A stretch of DNA of 8,856 nucleotides. Origin: Bacillota bacterium (GTDB lineage Bacteria > Bacillota_A > Clostridia > Clostridiales > Clostridiaceae). The stretch spans positions 1 through 8,856 of the forward strand of contig JAKBFR010000102.1 of NCBI GenBank assembly GCA_021837545.1, in the 5' to 3' direction. This document shows positions 1-5,458 of this stretch, piece after piece. The notes beneath the pieces are model-generated. The model was not told the origin of the DNA and did not search any database. It worked only from the letters and a program-made list of their open reading frames with translations. Each line of letters begins with the position of its first letter. Positions within the stretch are counted from its first letter, which is position 1. The position numbers were made by a program, and so were the translations under genes.

Positions 1-171
1 AACCATGTTACCACCAACACTTCCATTTTGTCTTGAAGAAAGGTTTCCTTTATCTTGATTTTCATAATCGCTTAATCCAACTTCAGATGCAACTTCAGTT
101 TTTAATCTGTTTAAACCTTGTCTTGCCTCTGGTACTAAAGTTCTGTTACTTCCACTATTATTTGATGACAT
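1..171 (-). CDS. Alpha/beta-type small acid-soluble spore protein (SASP), C-terminus cut by window edge
   Basis: Fifty-seven codons are visible, beginning MSSNNSGSNRTLVPEARQGL and still open at base 1. The family signatures are clear. LVPEAR followed by the TEVASEVGL segment corresponds to the site cut by the germination protease GPR. DKGNLSSRQNGSVGGNMV is the second conserved DNA-binding block. SASPs of this type coat and protect DNA in dormant spores and are degraded at germination to supply amino acids; that role is family knowledge. The start is fixed by a strong AGGAGG (bases 181-186) nine bases upstream of the ATG. Only about 10-20 residues should be missing, judging from usual family length. 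A forward open frame over the same bases is antisense to this gene. SASP genes are normally under the forespore factor sigma G; a CATTTTA-like -10 can be read upstream on the minus strand, but I found no convincing -35. Confidence 0.95.
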   Translation of the reverse strand, partial: MSSNNSGSNRTLVPEARQGLNRLKTEVASEVGLSDYENQDKGNLSSRQNGSVGGNMV

Positions 172-213
172 ATAAATCTACCTCCTCAAAATATTTATTA
201 TTTATTATTGCCG

Positions 214-235
214 GCAGTAGTATATTACCCACTAT
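214..235. repeat. 22-bp direct repeat, copy 1, upstream of SASP gene
   Basis: GCAGTAGTATATTACCCACTAT matches the copy at 413-434 at 20 of 22 positions, in the same orientation, 199 bp apart. This copy lies about 43 bp upstream of the SASP start codon, within its likely promoter or leader region. The function is unknown. Confidence 0.6.
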
Positions 236-580
236 TTTAGATTATAATCTATTAAAATGTTAACAAAAGTAGCATTGATAGCTTGTATTAGATAACTTTA
301 GATATTTTCCCTTTGTATCGTATTTTTAGCACTTTATTTATTAATCAGATTATTGTAAATAAAAATATTGTTACATTCAAAATTTTTAATATTAGGAATA
401 ATAAATGTGTTAGCAGTAATATATTAGCCACTATGATAAATAATAACCCATAAAGTACTGTAATAATTACTATTTATAAAATTTACCATCTAATATAACA
501 ATATTGTTGTACTTATACCGATAAATTATTAAAAATGTCATATATAAAATAATCTTAATTATTGTGCATATTTAATTATA
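236..580. other. Gene-free AT-rich intergenic stretch
   Basis: I see no convincing coding sequence on either strand between the SASP promoter region and the cooS remnant. The only structures noted are the second copy of the 22-bp repeat (413-434) and a short palindrome GATTATAATC near 240-249. The abrupt start of CooS-like coding sense around 581 suggests that the 5' part of that gene was deleted here. Confidence 0.5.
413..434. repeat. 22-bp direct repeat, copy 2
   Basis: GCAGTAATATATTAGCCACTAT differs from copy 1 (214-235) at two positions only. No gene lies directly downstream on the minus strand other than the SASP gene itself. It could be the upstream region of a lost SASP paralogue or a second regulatory site. 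Confidence 0.6.
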
Positions 581-932
581 GTTAAAGTTAGTCTTGAAGA
601 AATTAAAGGAGTAACTTTTAATGAAAATGGTCCTCAAGATTCTATGACTATAAACTTTACAAAAGAGCTTATAAAAAAAAGATATATTAGTTTTAAGTGG
701 TGGATATGGAAATCATGCCCTTGAAGTTGCAGGATTATGCACCGTGGCGTAGCTTATGGTACTTATACACATTTATCACCTACTCTTTTATGACTGGATC
801 CCCTCAGTTAGTAGAACTTCTAACTGAAAAAGCAAAGGATGTGACGGTGGGAATATAGCACTAGGTGATGACCCTGTTGAAGTAGTAAATAATATTGAAA
901 CTCATATACTTGAAAAGAAAAAAAAATTATGA
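581..932 (+). pseudogene. Decayed C-terminal remnant of anaerobic CO dehydrogenase catalytic subunit (CooS-like)
   Basis: The coding sense is clear but is scattered over several frames. Frame 581-680 gives LEEIKGVTFNENGPQDSM and TINFTKELIK. After a run of eight A's the frame shifts to DILVLSGGYGNHALEVAGLC (681-740). About 60-70 residues then appear deleted, and GVAYGTYTHLSPT follows. Another shift gives TGSPQLVELLTEKAKDV, and another gives GDDPVEVVNNIETHILEK and a TGA at 930-932. These blocks follow the order of the CooS C-terminal half: the TGCxxxALxxAGL segment that carries a C-cluster cysteine, then THLxP..TGS, then TGG..(E/D)DP. In the cysteine segment a TAT (Tyr) codon sits where Cys is expected. 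CooS is normally about 630 residues, so the N-terminal two thirds are absent. The product cannot be functional. The family call rests on motif recall rather than an alignment. Confidence 0.7.
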
Positions 933-963
933 TTAAGTAAATAAAATTTAGTATCTTTTTCTT

Positions 964-1078
964 TTATATATTTAAATCTAACATCCTTATATCAAGTTTT
1001 TCATAAAACTCATCTAATTCCTCAATAATCTCTATTAAATATTCTAATACAGCCATGAGAAACATCAGAATAAATTGC
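964..1078 (-). pseudogene. Remnant of an L,D-transpeptidase (YkuD) domain gene
   Basis: On the minus strand from 1078 the frame reads AIYSDVSHGCIRIFNRDY and then meets a stop. SHGCIR (codons 1043-1060) is the catalytic Cys/His signature of YkuD L,D-transpeptidases, which cross-link peptidoglycan, and the following residues fit the family's usual NRD. Shifting frame right after RD continues as IEELDEFYEKLDI, the helix and turn expected after the motif, ending at a TAA at 964-966. The fragment is therefore the frameshifted catalytic C-terminus of such a gene. The N-terminal bulk is missing: upstream on this strand (above 1078) the sequence becomes the leader of the next gene. A 38-codon ATG-started frame overlaps it but has no ribosome binding site. 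Confidence 0.55.
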
Positions 1079-1128
1079 ATTTAATAAGTAAAATATAATA
1101 CTAAATAAATTTTTAATGAGGTGCATTT

Positions 1129-1680
1129 ATGGAATATAATAATTTATTAGTGATTATGACTACTATCTTTTCACTTATTATTTTGTTCACTGATATTGCA
1201 GTTTTCAAGAAGAAAAAATATAACTTTCTAATTGAAAACATAATAACTTATACCTTCTATCTAATATTTTTAATAGTACAATATAAATTAAAATTTCATG
1301 TTATGGCTTTTATTATATTGTTAGTTCTAATAACTATTATTGGTAATAACCTTATTGGTAATTGTCTAAATGTTTATAATTGTTCGAAACATTATGATAG
1401 ATATTTACATGCTTTTGGTTCATTCTCTTTTTCACTTTTCTTTTATTCGATATTAGATAAAATTATTGTACCTACAATATATTCAACATTCTATGTTTCT
1501 ATTTTCGTGGCAACCATAGGCATTTCACTCGGATGTATCTATGAGATATATGAATTTATTTTAGATTCTACTACTAATTCATTCAATCAACATGGTCTTA
1601 AAGACACGAATTTTGATTTAATATCAGATGTAATAGGTTCATTAATTGCAGGCATTGTTTCAATGTTAATTTTCTTATAA
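1129..1680 (+). CDS. Six-helix membrane protein, DUF2238/YjdF-like
   Basis: This 183-residue protein is almost entirely hydrophobic, with six likely membrane helices near residues 5-26, 34-51, 57-75, 95-113, 120-143 and 164-183. Polar residues are concentrated in a few conserved-looking places: YDRYLH (89-94) before helix 4, a YEIYEF cluster (138-143) at the end of helix 5, and KDTNFDLISD (158-167) before helix 6. This order of YDR..H, E..E and D..xDL..D resembles the DUF2238/YjdF group of uncharacterised membrane proteins; the match is by eye. The start has a GAGGTG (1118-1123) five bases upstream, and a TATAAT at 1094-1099 could serve as -10. The gene is alone, between pseudogene debris and the Mn catalase gene. 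Its function is unknown. Confidence 0.8.
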   Translation: MEYNNLLVIMTTIFSLIILFTDIAVFKKKKYNFLIENIITYTFYLIFLIVQYKLKFHVMAFIILLVLITIIGNNLIGNCLNVYNCSKHYDRYLHAFGSFSFSLFFYSILDKIIVPTIYSTFYVSIFVATIGISLGCIYEIYEFILDSTTNSFNQHGLKDTNFDLISDVIGSLIAGIVSMLIFL

Positions 1681-1722
1681 CCCATCTTTAAAGTCTTCTG
1701 ATTTATTTTTATGATTACACAT

Positions 1723-1752
1723 GAATATTAATAGTGCTAAAACAAATACTAT
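1723..1752 (+). promoter_or_regulatory. Candidate sigma-E-type promoter for Mn catalase
   Basis: GAATATT (1723-1729), a 15-bp spacer and AATACTAT (1745-1752) resemble the -35 and -10 elements of the sporulation factor sigma E. The downstream catalase is of the CotJC type, which is sigma-E-controlled in Bacillus subtilis. The match is imperfect and the sequence is very AT-rich, so this is only a candidate. Confidence 0.3.
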
Positions 1753-1784
1753 GAAAGTAAAATTTATTACTTGGAAGTGTTTTT

Positions 1785-2456
1785 ATGTTTGAGCATAAAA
1801 AACAATTATTACATGAAGTAAAAGTTGAAAGACCGAATCCACAATATGCAGTATTAATGCAAGAACAATTAGGTGGGGGCAATGGAGAAGTTAAAGCAGC
1901 AATGCAATATCTTTCTCAAAGCTTTAGGATAAAAGACCCCGAAATAAAAGATTTATTCTTGGATATTGGCGCAGAAGAACTTAGCCATATGGAAATGGTT
2001 GCACAAACAATAAACTTGCTGAATGGTCATGATGTAAATAATACACAAGTTACTAGTGGTGAAATTCAAACCCATGTACAATGTGGATTATCTCCTGTAT
2101 TAATTAATTCATCTGGAGCACCTTGGACAGCAGATTATGTAACTGTTACTGGTGATTTAGTTGCAGATCTATTATCTAATATAGCATCTGAACAAAGAGC
2201 TAAAGTTGTATATGAGTACTTATATCGTCAAATTGAAGATAAAGAAGTTAGGGCAACTATTGATTTTCTACTTAATAGAGAAGAAGCTCATAATGCATTA
2301 TTTAGAGAAGCCTTAAACAAAGTACAAAATACTGGTTCAAATAAAGATTTTGGTGTTACTCCAGATTCTAAACTTTATTTTGATTTATCTACACCTGGAC
2401 CAGCACAAAAAGCTCCAGATCCAACACCACTAACATTTGAAAACCCTAGAAAATAA
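1785..2456 (+). CDS. Manganese (non-haem) catalase, CotJC-like
   Basis: This 223-residue protein is a dimanganese catalase, converting H2O2 to water and O2 in the cytoplasm or spore coat. The four-helix metal site is intact: Glu35 (GGNGEVKAAM), Glu65 and His68 (GAEELSHMEM), Glu136 (ASEQRAK) and His169 (NREEAHNALF). The 33-residue spacing from Glu136 to His169 equals that of the ligands in Lactobacillus plantarum Mn catalase (Glu148/His181). The C-terminal Pro-rich tail is usual for the shorter clostridial and CotJC versions. The start ATG follows a modest GGAAG (1773-1777). Downstream, 45 bp away on the same strand, is the broken cytochrome-b5-like gene. CotJC-type proteins are often spore-coat components, so both a general peroxide-defence role and a spore role are possible. 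Mn supply by MntH, encoded in the same window, fits the cofactor. Confidence 0.95.
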   Translation: MFEHKKQLLHEVKVERPNPQYAVLMQEQLGGGNGEVKAAMQYLSQSFRIKDPEIKDLFLDIGAEELSHMEMVAQTINLLNGHDVNNTQVTSGEIQTHVQCGLSPVLINSSGAPWTADYVTVTGDLVADLLSNIASEQRAKVVYEYLYRQIEDKEVRATIDFLLNREEAHNALFREALNKVQNTGSNKDFGVTPDSKLYFDLSTPGPAQKAPDPTPLTFENPRK

Positions 2457-2501
2457 AATTAAATATTAATATATAAAATATCAAATATAGGGGATGTATT
2501 T

Positions 2502-2633
2502 ATGTCTATTTATTTTGATTTTAAAACTATTAATGAACTTATAGGCGACAATTATTATGGACAACATAAAAAGGTTTAACTTAGAAGACTTATCACAATA
2601 TAATAGAAGTAATGAAGGTGTTGATACATTTAC
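2502..2633 (+). pseudogene. Broken cytochrome-b5-like gene, copy A (N-terminal part)
   Basis: The sequence begins with a good start signal (GGGGATG before ATG 2502) and reads [20 protein letters not shown], stopping at TAA 2577-2579 after 25 codons. A shift by one base at the AAAAAGG tract (about 2569-2575) reopens it as [15 protein letters not shown], the first strand and helix of a cytochrome-b5-like haem/steroid-binding domain. All sequence after about codon 45 is gone, replaced at 2634 by an oppositely oriented transposase remnant. The haem-ligand histidines of the family are not present. It is paralogous to the fragment at 7783-7941, which starts with nearly the same 14 residues. The b5 assignment is stronger for copy B and is transferred here by that similarity. 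Confidence 0.7.
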
Positions 2634-2750
2634 CTCACTTTCAACGGCGATTTGCACATTATATGCAGGTTTCAATTGACCATTTCTCATATGATCATCT
2701 TTCATACGCATGAAAGTTGCATCAGGATCAGTTTTAGAATAACTATTTCT
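2634..2750 (-). mobile_element. IS1182-family-like transposase remnant
   Basis: The minus strand reads [20 protein letters not shown], continuing into [18 protein letters not shown]. This is the highly conserved central block of IS1182-type DDE transposases ([11 protein letters not shown], GQLKPxYNVQ). Only about 39 codons remain. Beyond 2750 the frame meets stops, and at 2634 it runs into antisense of the cytochrome-b5-like gene. No terminal inverted repeats or target-site duplication could be recognised, so the element is a decayed scar rather than a mobile copy. The longer open frame that covers it (down to 2481) is only genuine in its first 26 residues. Confidence 0.7.
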
Positions 2751-3019
2751 ATATAATCTTTAGTGTATAATTTCTTTATTTCGAACATAACTTAATTGTA
2801 CAATAAGTGCGAGTTCTTGGGAATTCACATCTTTTCATGTCTGCAAAAAAAAGGATCTGCTATTAACAAAGAGTTATTTAAGGTTTTATATAAGCATATC
2901 CTTCCCTTTGTTTATTTATAAGTTCTAAAATTCCGACTGGGACAATCTCTATAAAATGAATTAAGTCATCCTTTTTTATATCATAAGAAATTTATTATCG
3001 CTTTGATTTATACCTAACT
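2751..3019. other. Gene-free stretch after the IS remnant, 3' of tlpA
   Basis: I see no intact or convincingly recognisable gene here. Sequence just beyond the transposase block (2751-2800) could be further degraded IS sequence but matches nothing I recognise. The stretch holds a possible terminator for the ccdA-tlpA operon (2845-2901). Confidence 0.4.
2845..2901 (-). terminator. Possible terminator of ccdA-tlpA operon
   Basis: Read on the minus strand, GGATATGCT (2901-2893) can pair with AGCAGATCC (2861-2853) with one mismatch, followed at once by eight T's (2852-2845). The loop is long (about 31 bases), which weakens the call. It lies about 120 bases after the tlpA stop codon. Confidence 0.35.
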
Positions 3020-3628
3020 TTAGGAAATCAATAATTTTATTTGATTTTCTAACTCTTCTTTAGATATTGCTCCAGAATCGTCTTTAACAATATATCCATC
3101 TTTATCAATAAAAATAGTTCTTGGTATGGATTGAATATTATACTTATTTGCAGCATCCATTTTGTTATCAAATAAAACCTTCATATTGTAATTATTATCT
3201 TTTATAAATTGCTTTGCTTTGCTCATGGTTTCTCTTTGACCATCAGTTAAGTTTATCATTAAAATAGCTACTTTATCTTTGCTATATTTCTTTGACATTT
3301 CATTAAATGAAGGCATTTCTGACTTACAAGGCGGACACCAGCTAGCCCAAAAATTTAATACTACGGGAGTTCCTTTATAATCTGATAACTTTACTTCATT
3401 AAGACCTTCGTCATATACAACAAAGTCTTTTGCCATAACCTTAGCCGATTCTTTTGTAGAATCTCCATTTTGAATTTTAGCATTTTCACTTTTATCAGTT
3501 TCATTACTTATATTTTTCTTATTATATTCTGAAGATAAAGAGCCATAGCCAAAATATGCACTAACTAAAAATATTGCAAAGCAAAAAAATCCTATTACCA
3601 CGAAAATTAACTTTTTATTATTATTCAT
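3020..3628 (-). CDS. Membrane-anchored TlpA/ResA-like thiol-disulfide oxidoreductase
   Basis: This 202-residue protein has a short N-terminal basic stretch, one hydrophobic helix (about residues 7-28) serving as signal anchor, a Lys/Ser/Glu-rich linker (30-65), and a thioredoxin-fold domain (about 66-202). The active site is WCPPC (97-101), in the family context NFWASWCPPCKSEMP, and the cis-proline loop is SIPRT (Pro169). Proteins of this type reduce disulfides or cytochrome haem-binding cysteines outside the membrane, fed with electrons by CcdA. The gene follows ccdA with nine bases between them; its AGGAGG (AGGAGGAATTTATG) overlaps the ccdA stop codon, so the two are surely cotranscribed. 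No cytochrome c maturation genes are visible here, so the substrate is unknown. ResA, StoA (spore cortex thiol protein) and a general reductase all remain possible. Confidence 0.92.
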   Translation of the reverse strand: MNNNKKLIFVVIGFFCFAIFLVSAYFGYGSLSSEYNKKNISNETDKSENAKIQNGDSTKESAKVMAKDFVVYDEGLNEVKLSDYKGTPVVLNFWASWCPPCKSEMPSFNEMSKKYSKDKVAILMINLTDGQRETMSKAKQFIKDNNYNMKVLFDNKMDAANKYNIQSIPRTIFIDKDGYIVKDDSGAISKEELENQIKLLIS

Positions 3629-3637
3629 AAATTCCTC

Positions 3638-4321
3638 CTAAAATGTTAATAAAGAAAGTACCTTATTTAAATAACCAGTCATAATTGAAATACCAATAAT
3701 CATAAGGATTATTCCAGATATTCTATTTATAACTTTATAATTCCTTTTTATAGAATTAAATGTTTCTTTTAATTTATCTATTAAAATGGCACATATTACA
3801 AAAGGTATGCCGAGTCCTATACTATAAATCAAAAGCATTATGGTACCTTTTAGAATATCTTGTGAATTAACTGCAATCATTAATGCAGATCCTAAAAATG
3901 TGCCAACACATGGTGTCCACCCTATTGCGAAAATAATTCCAAACAAAATTGAAGATAAAAACTTAAATGTTTTTATTTCAGCATTCATCTTTAGACTTCT
4001 TTCTAAAAATGGAATTTTAAATATTCCCATATAATTTGCACCGAACAGAACTACTATAAATCCACCTAAAATATTGATAATAGCACTTTGTTCTTTTATA
4101 AAAGCTCCAAATGTTCCTGCTAGTGTTCCTAATAATGTAAATATAATTGTAAATCCTAATACAAACCCTAGTGAATTTACTAATGCATTATATTTACTTT
4201 TAGCTTCATTTCCCTCTTCATTTCCACCTACAAAATATGATACATATAAAGGCAATAGCGGCAAAATACAAGGTGATATAAAGGTTATAATTCCTTCTAA
4301 AAATAACAGAATATACTCCAT
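3638..4321 (-). CDS. ccdA: CcdA/DsbD-type transmembrane electron-transfer protein
   Basis: This 227-residue, six-helix membrane protein passes electrons from cytoplasmic thioredoxin to extracytoplasmic thiol proteins. The two redox cysteines sit in the expected pseudo-repeat motifs: SPCILPLLP (Cys18, helix 1) and GWTPCVGTFLG (Cys138, helix 4). Its length is that of CcdA rather than full DsbD, lacking both periplasmic domains. The start ATG follows GGGAG about ten bases upstream. It is the first gene of a two-gene operon with the TlpA-like partner, its likely electron acceptor. The cytoplasmic donor could be the thioredoxin at 7965-8282, whose promoter shares the same regulatory architecture. 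Upstream is a well-formed promoter with a palindromic site (4397-4438). Confidence 0.95.
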   Translation of the reverse strand: MEYILLFLEGIITFISPCILPLLPLYVSYFVGGNEEGNEAKSKYNALVNSLGFVLGFTIIFTLLGTLAGTFGAFIKEQSAIINILGGFIVVLFGANYMGIFKIPFLERSLKMNAEIKTFKFLSSILFGIIFAIGWTPCVGTFLGSALMIAVNSQDILKGTIMLLIYSIGLGIPFVICAILIDKLKETFNSIKRNYKVINRISGIILMIIGISIMTGYLNKVLSLLTF

Positions 4322-4396
4322 ACTTTATCAGTCTCCCTAAAATGTGTTTAGTAATATCATTTTCCAATTTATAATATAATTCTTTTCGTACTATAT

Positions 4397-4438
4397 ATTA
4401 TAAATCATTTTTATATATTTTTATGTGATTAAGTCACA
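4397..4438 (-). promoter_or_regulatory. ccdA-tlpA promoter with Crp/Fnr-like class II operator
   Basis: A perfect TATAAT is read on the minus strand at 4402-4397, about 76 bases before the ccdA ATG. A 15-bp palindrome TGTGATTAAGTCACA (4424-4438, centre 4431) lies upstream; its centre is at -41 if the first T of TATAAT is -12. No good -35 box is present, as expected for an activator-dependent class II promoter. The same 13-bp core and the same spacing occur at the trxA promoter. The arms TGTGA/TCACA resemble Crp/Fnr-family half-sites, although the central spacer is five bases rather than the six usual for E. coli CRP. Confidence 0.7.
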
Positions 4439-4476
4439 TATTAATAAGTCTGCTTTTTTCTTTCTGAAAAAAGTAA

Positions 4477-4516
4477 GCTGTCCAAAATAGAAATTTAATT
4501 TCTACTTTAAGACAGC
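4477..4516 (-). terminator. Long perfect-type hairpin, probable terminator
   Basis: GCTGTC (4477-4482) and GACAGC (4511-4516) close a stem of about 19 pairs (a few G-T) with the inner arms AGAAAT/ATTTCT and a three-base TTA loop. On the minus strand it is followed by TTACTTTTTTC; on the plus strand by CCCCTTTTGTTT. It stands directly after the chemotaxis-receptor remnant and probably was its terminator. A second small hairpin (CTTTTTTC/GAAAAAAG, 4453-4473) lies beside it, upstream of the ccdA promoter. Confidence 0.65.
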
Positions 4517-4525
4517 CCCTTTTGT

Positions 4526-4741
4526 TTAAATCTCAAATTTGCTTACTTTTTCTAATATTTCCTCTGCAACAGAAGAAACTTCATCAATTTTTTCTATGAT
4601 TAAGTCTTTGTCATTACTTATCTCAATAGACATATCATTTATCATCTAACTTTTAGAATTACATCACTTATTGAACTTACTATCTGACCATACCTTAGAC
4701 TGCTCTGCTAATTTCCTTAGTTCATCTGCTACAACTGAAAG
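4526..4741 (-). pseudogene. C-terminal remnant of a methyl-accepting chemotaxis protein
   Basis: From 4741 the minus strand reads LSVVADELRKLAEQSK, the end of the MCP signalling hairpin (family form FAVVADEIRKLAEQS). It then hits stops in that frame, while a neighbouring frame gives QIVSSISDVILKV, the expected next heptads. After another shift the original frame resumes as MINDMSIEISNDKDLIIEK and DEVSSVAEEILEKVSKF, ending at TAA 4526-4528. The MCP coiled-coil pattern is thus recognisable over about 70 codons with at least two frame shifts. The receptor's sensor, membrane and HAMP parts are missing: upstream of 4741 lies only the short gap to mntR. The product is not functional. Confidence 0.75.
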
Positions 4742-4786
4742 TAATTAATGTGCCTTTGGAAACTATTAAATAGAAATTTCTATATA

Positions 4787-5257
4787 TCATTTTATAGCTT
4801 TTCTGTAAGTTTTAAACTCAATAACTATCTTAGGATTCTCTTTACTGAATTGTACAAAATCTTGAAAGCATTTTGTTGTTTGTTTACTTATAGTATGCTC
4901 AATCTTTTCAGTTTCTTCTAATACATCTGATTCTGAAATATCAAGTATTCTTAAAAAACTTTCAATAACATTATGCCGATTAAGTAGCGCCTCACCAAGC
5001 ACTTTCCCGCCCTCTTCAAGTACTACAACTCCATATTTTTCATATTTTAAAAGCTTTATTTCCGCTAACTTTTGTACCATTTTTGTAGCAGAAGGGGGCT
5101 TACAATTAAGCGCATGAGAAAGTTCATGAATCCTTGTAAAACCTGTATGTAATGATAATCTATATATCATTTCAAGGTAATCCTCCATAGAGGCAGTAAG
5201 GGAATCTTCTTCTTTTTTCATATATTCATTAAAAGTATAGAAATCATTTTTAGTCAC
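4787..5257 (-). CDS. mntR: Manganese-responsive DtxR-family regulator MntR
   Basis: This 156-residue protein has an N-terminal winged helix (SMEDYLEMIYRL to about residue 85, recognition helix region CKPPSATKMVQKL) and a C-terminal metal-binding/dimerisation domain. Every Mn ligand of Bacillus subtilis MntR has an equivalent: Asp26, Glu29, His95, Glu117, Glu120 and His121 (B. subtilis D8, E11, H77, E99, E102, H103). The protein is therefore expected to bind Mn(II) and repress uptake genes. The start used is GTG at 5255-5257 behind AGGTGAG. An internal ATG at residue 13 is possible, and the first 18 residues are an extension relative to B. subtilis MntR. It is divergent from mntH, the expected target. 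A TATAAT on the minus strand (5299-5294) may be its -10. Confidence 0.92.
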   Translation of the reverse strand: MTKNDFYTFNEYMKKEEDSLTASMEDYLEMIYRLSLHTGFTRIHELSHALNCKPPSATKMVQKLAEIKLLKYEKYGVVVLEEGGKVLGEALLNRHNVIESFLRILDISESDVLEETEKIEHTISKQTTKCFQDFVQFSKENPKIVIEFKTYRKAIK

Positions 5258-5376
5258 ATTCTCACCTACTTTAAGCTATAGTCTCTTAAATAAATTATAT
5301 GATTTAATAAATAGAAAAATTACTTTATTGTAACATTTTTTTAAACTACTACATAGCTTATATTAGAAAAATAAAT

Positions 5377-5390
5377 TTAGTTTGGACTAA
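5377..5390. promoter_or_regulatory. Candidate MntR operator in the mntR-mntH intergenic region
   Basis: TTAGTTTGGACTAA is an interrupted palindrome (TTAGT/ACTAA around TTGG) with the TTAG...CTAA outline typical of DtxR/MntR-family operators. It lies 68 bases upstream of the mntH ATG and overlaps a possible -35 (TTGGAC, 5382-5387) paired with TAATAA (5404-5409), so bound MntR would block mntH transcription. The assignment is by context and symmetry. Confidence 0.5.
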
Positions 5391-5458
5391 CACTATTAAC
5401 TATTAATAACTATTTTGAGTATACCAAAAAGAACTAAGTATGAAAGGTGATCTATTTT

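Noticed and set aside
33..263. Forward open frame of 76 codons over the SASP region
   Set aside because: It is antisense to a clear SASP gene, has no ribosome binding site and no protein-like features.
2481..2711. Minus-strand open frame of 76 codons taken as one gene
   Set aside because: Only its first 26 residues are transposase; the rest is antisense of the b5-like remnant, so it is a chance read-through of a junction.
3840..4340. Forward open frames opposite ccdA
   Set aside because: They are antisense of an intact ccdA, with no ribosome binding sites.
4771..4782. Perfect palindrome TAGAAATTTCTA just after mntR
   Set aside because: It is short and AT-only apart from one pair; too weak for a terminator and without regulatory context.
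5447..5458. GTG at 5447 as the mntH start
   Set aside because: The GTG is part of the AAAGGTGA ribosome binding site for ATG 5459.
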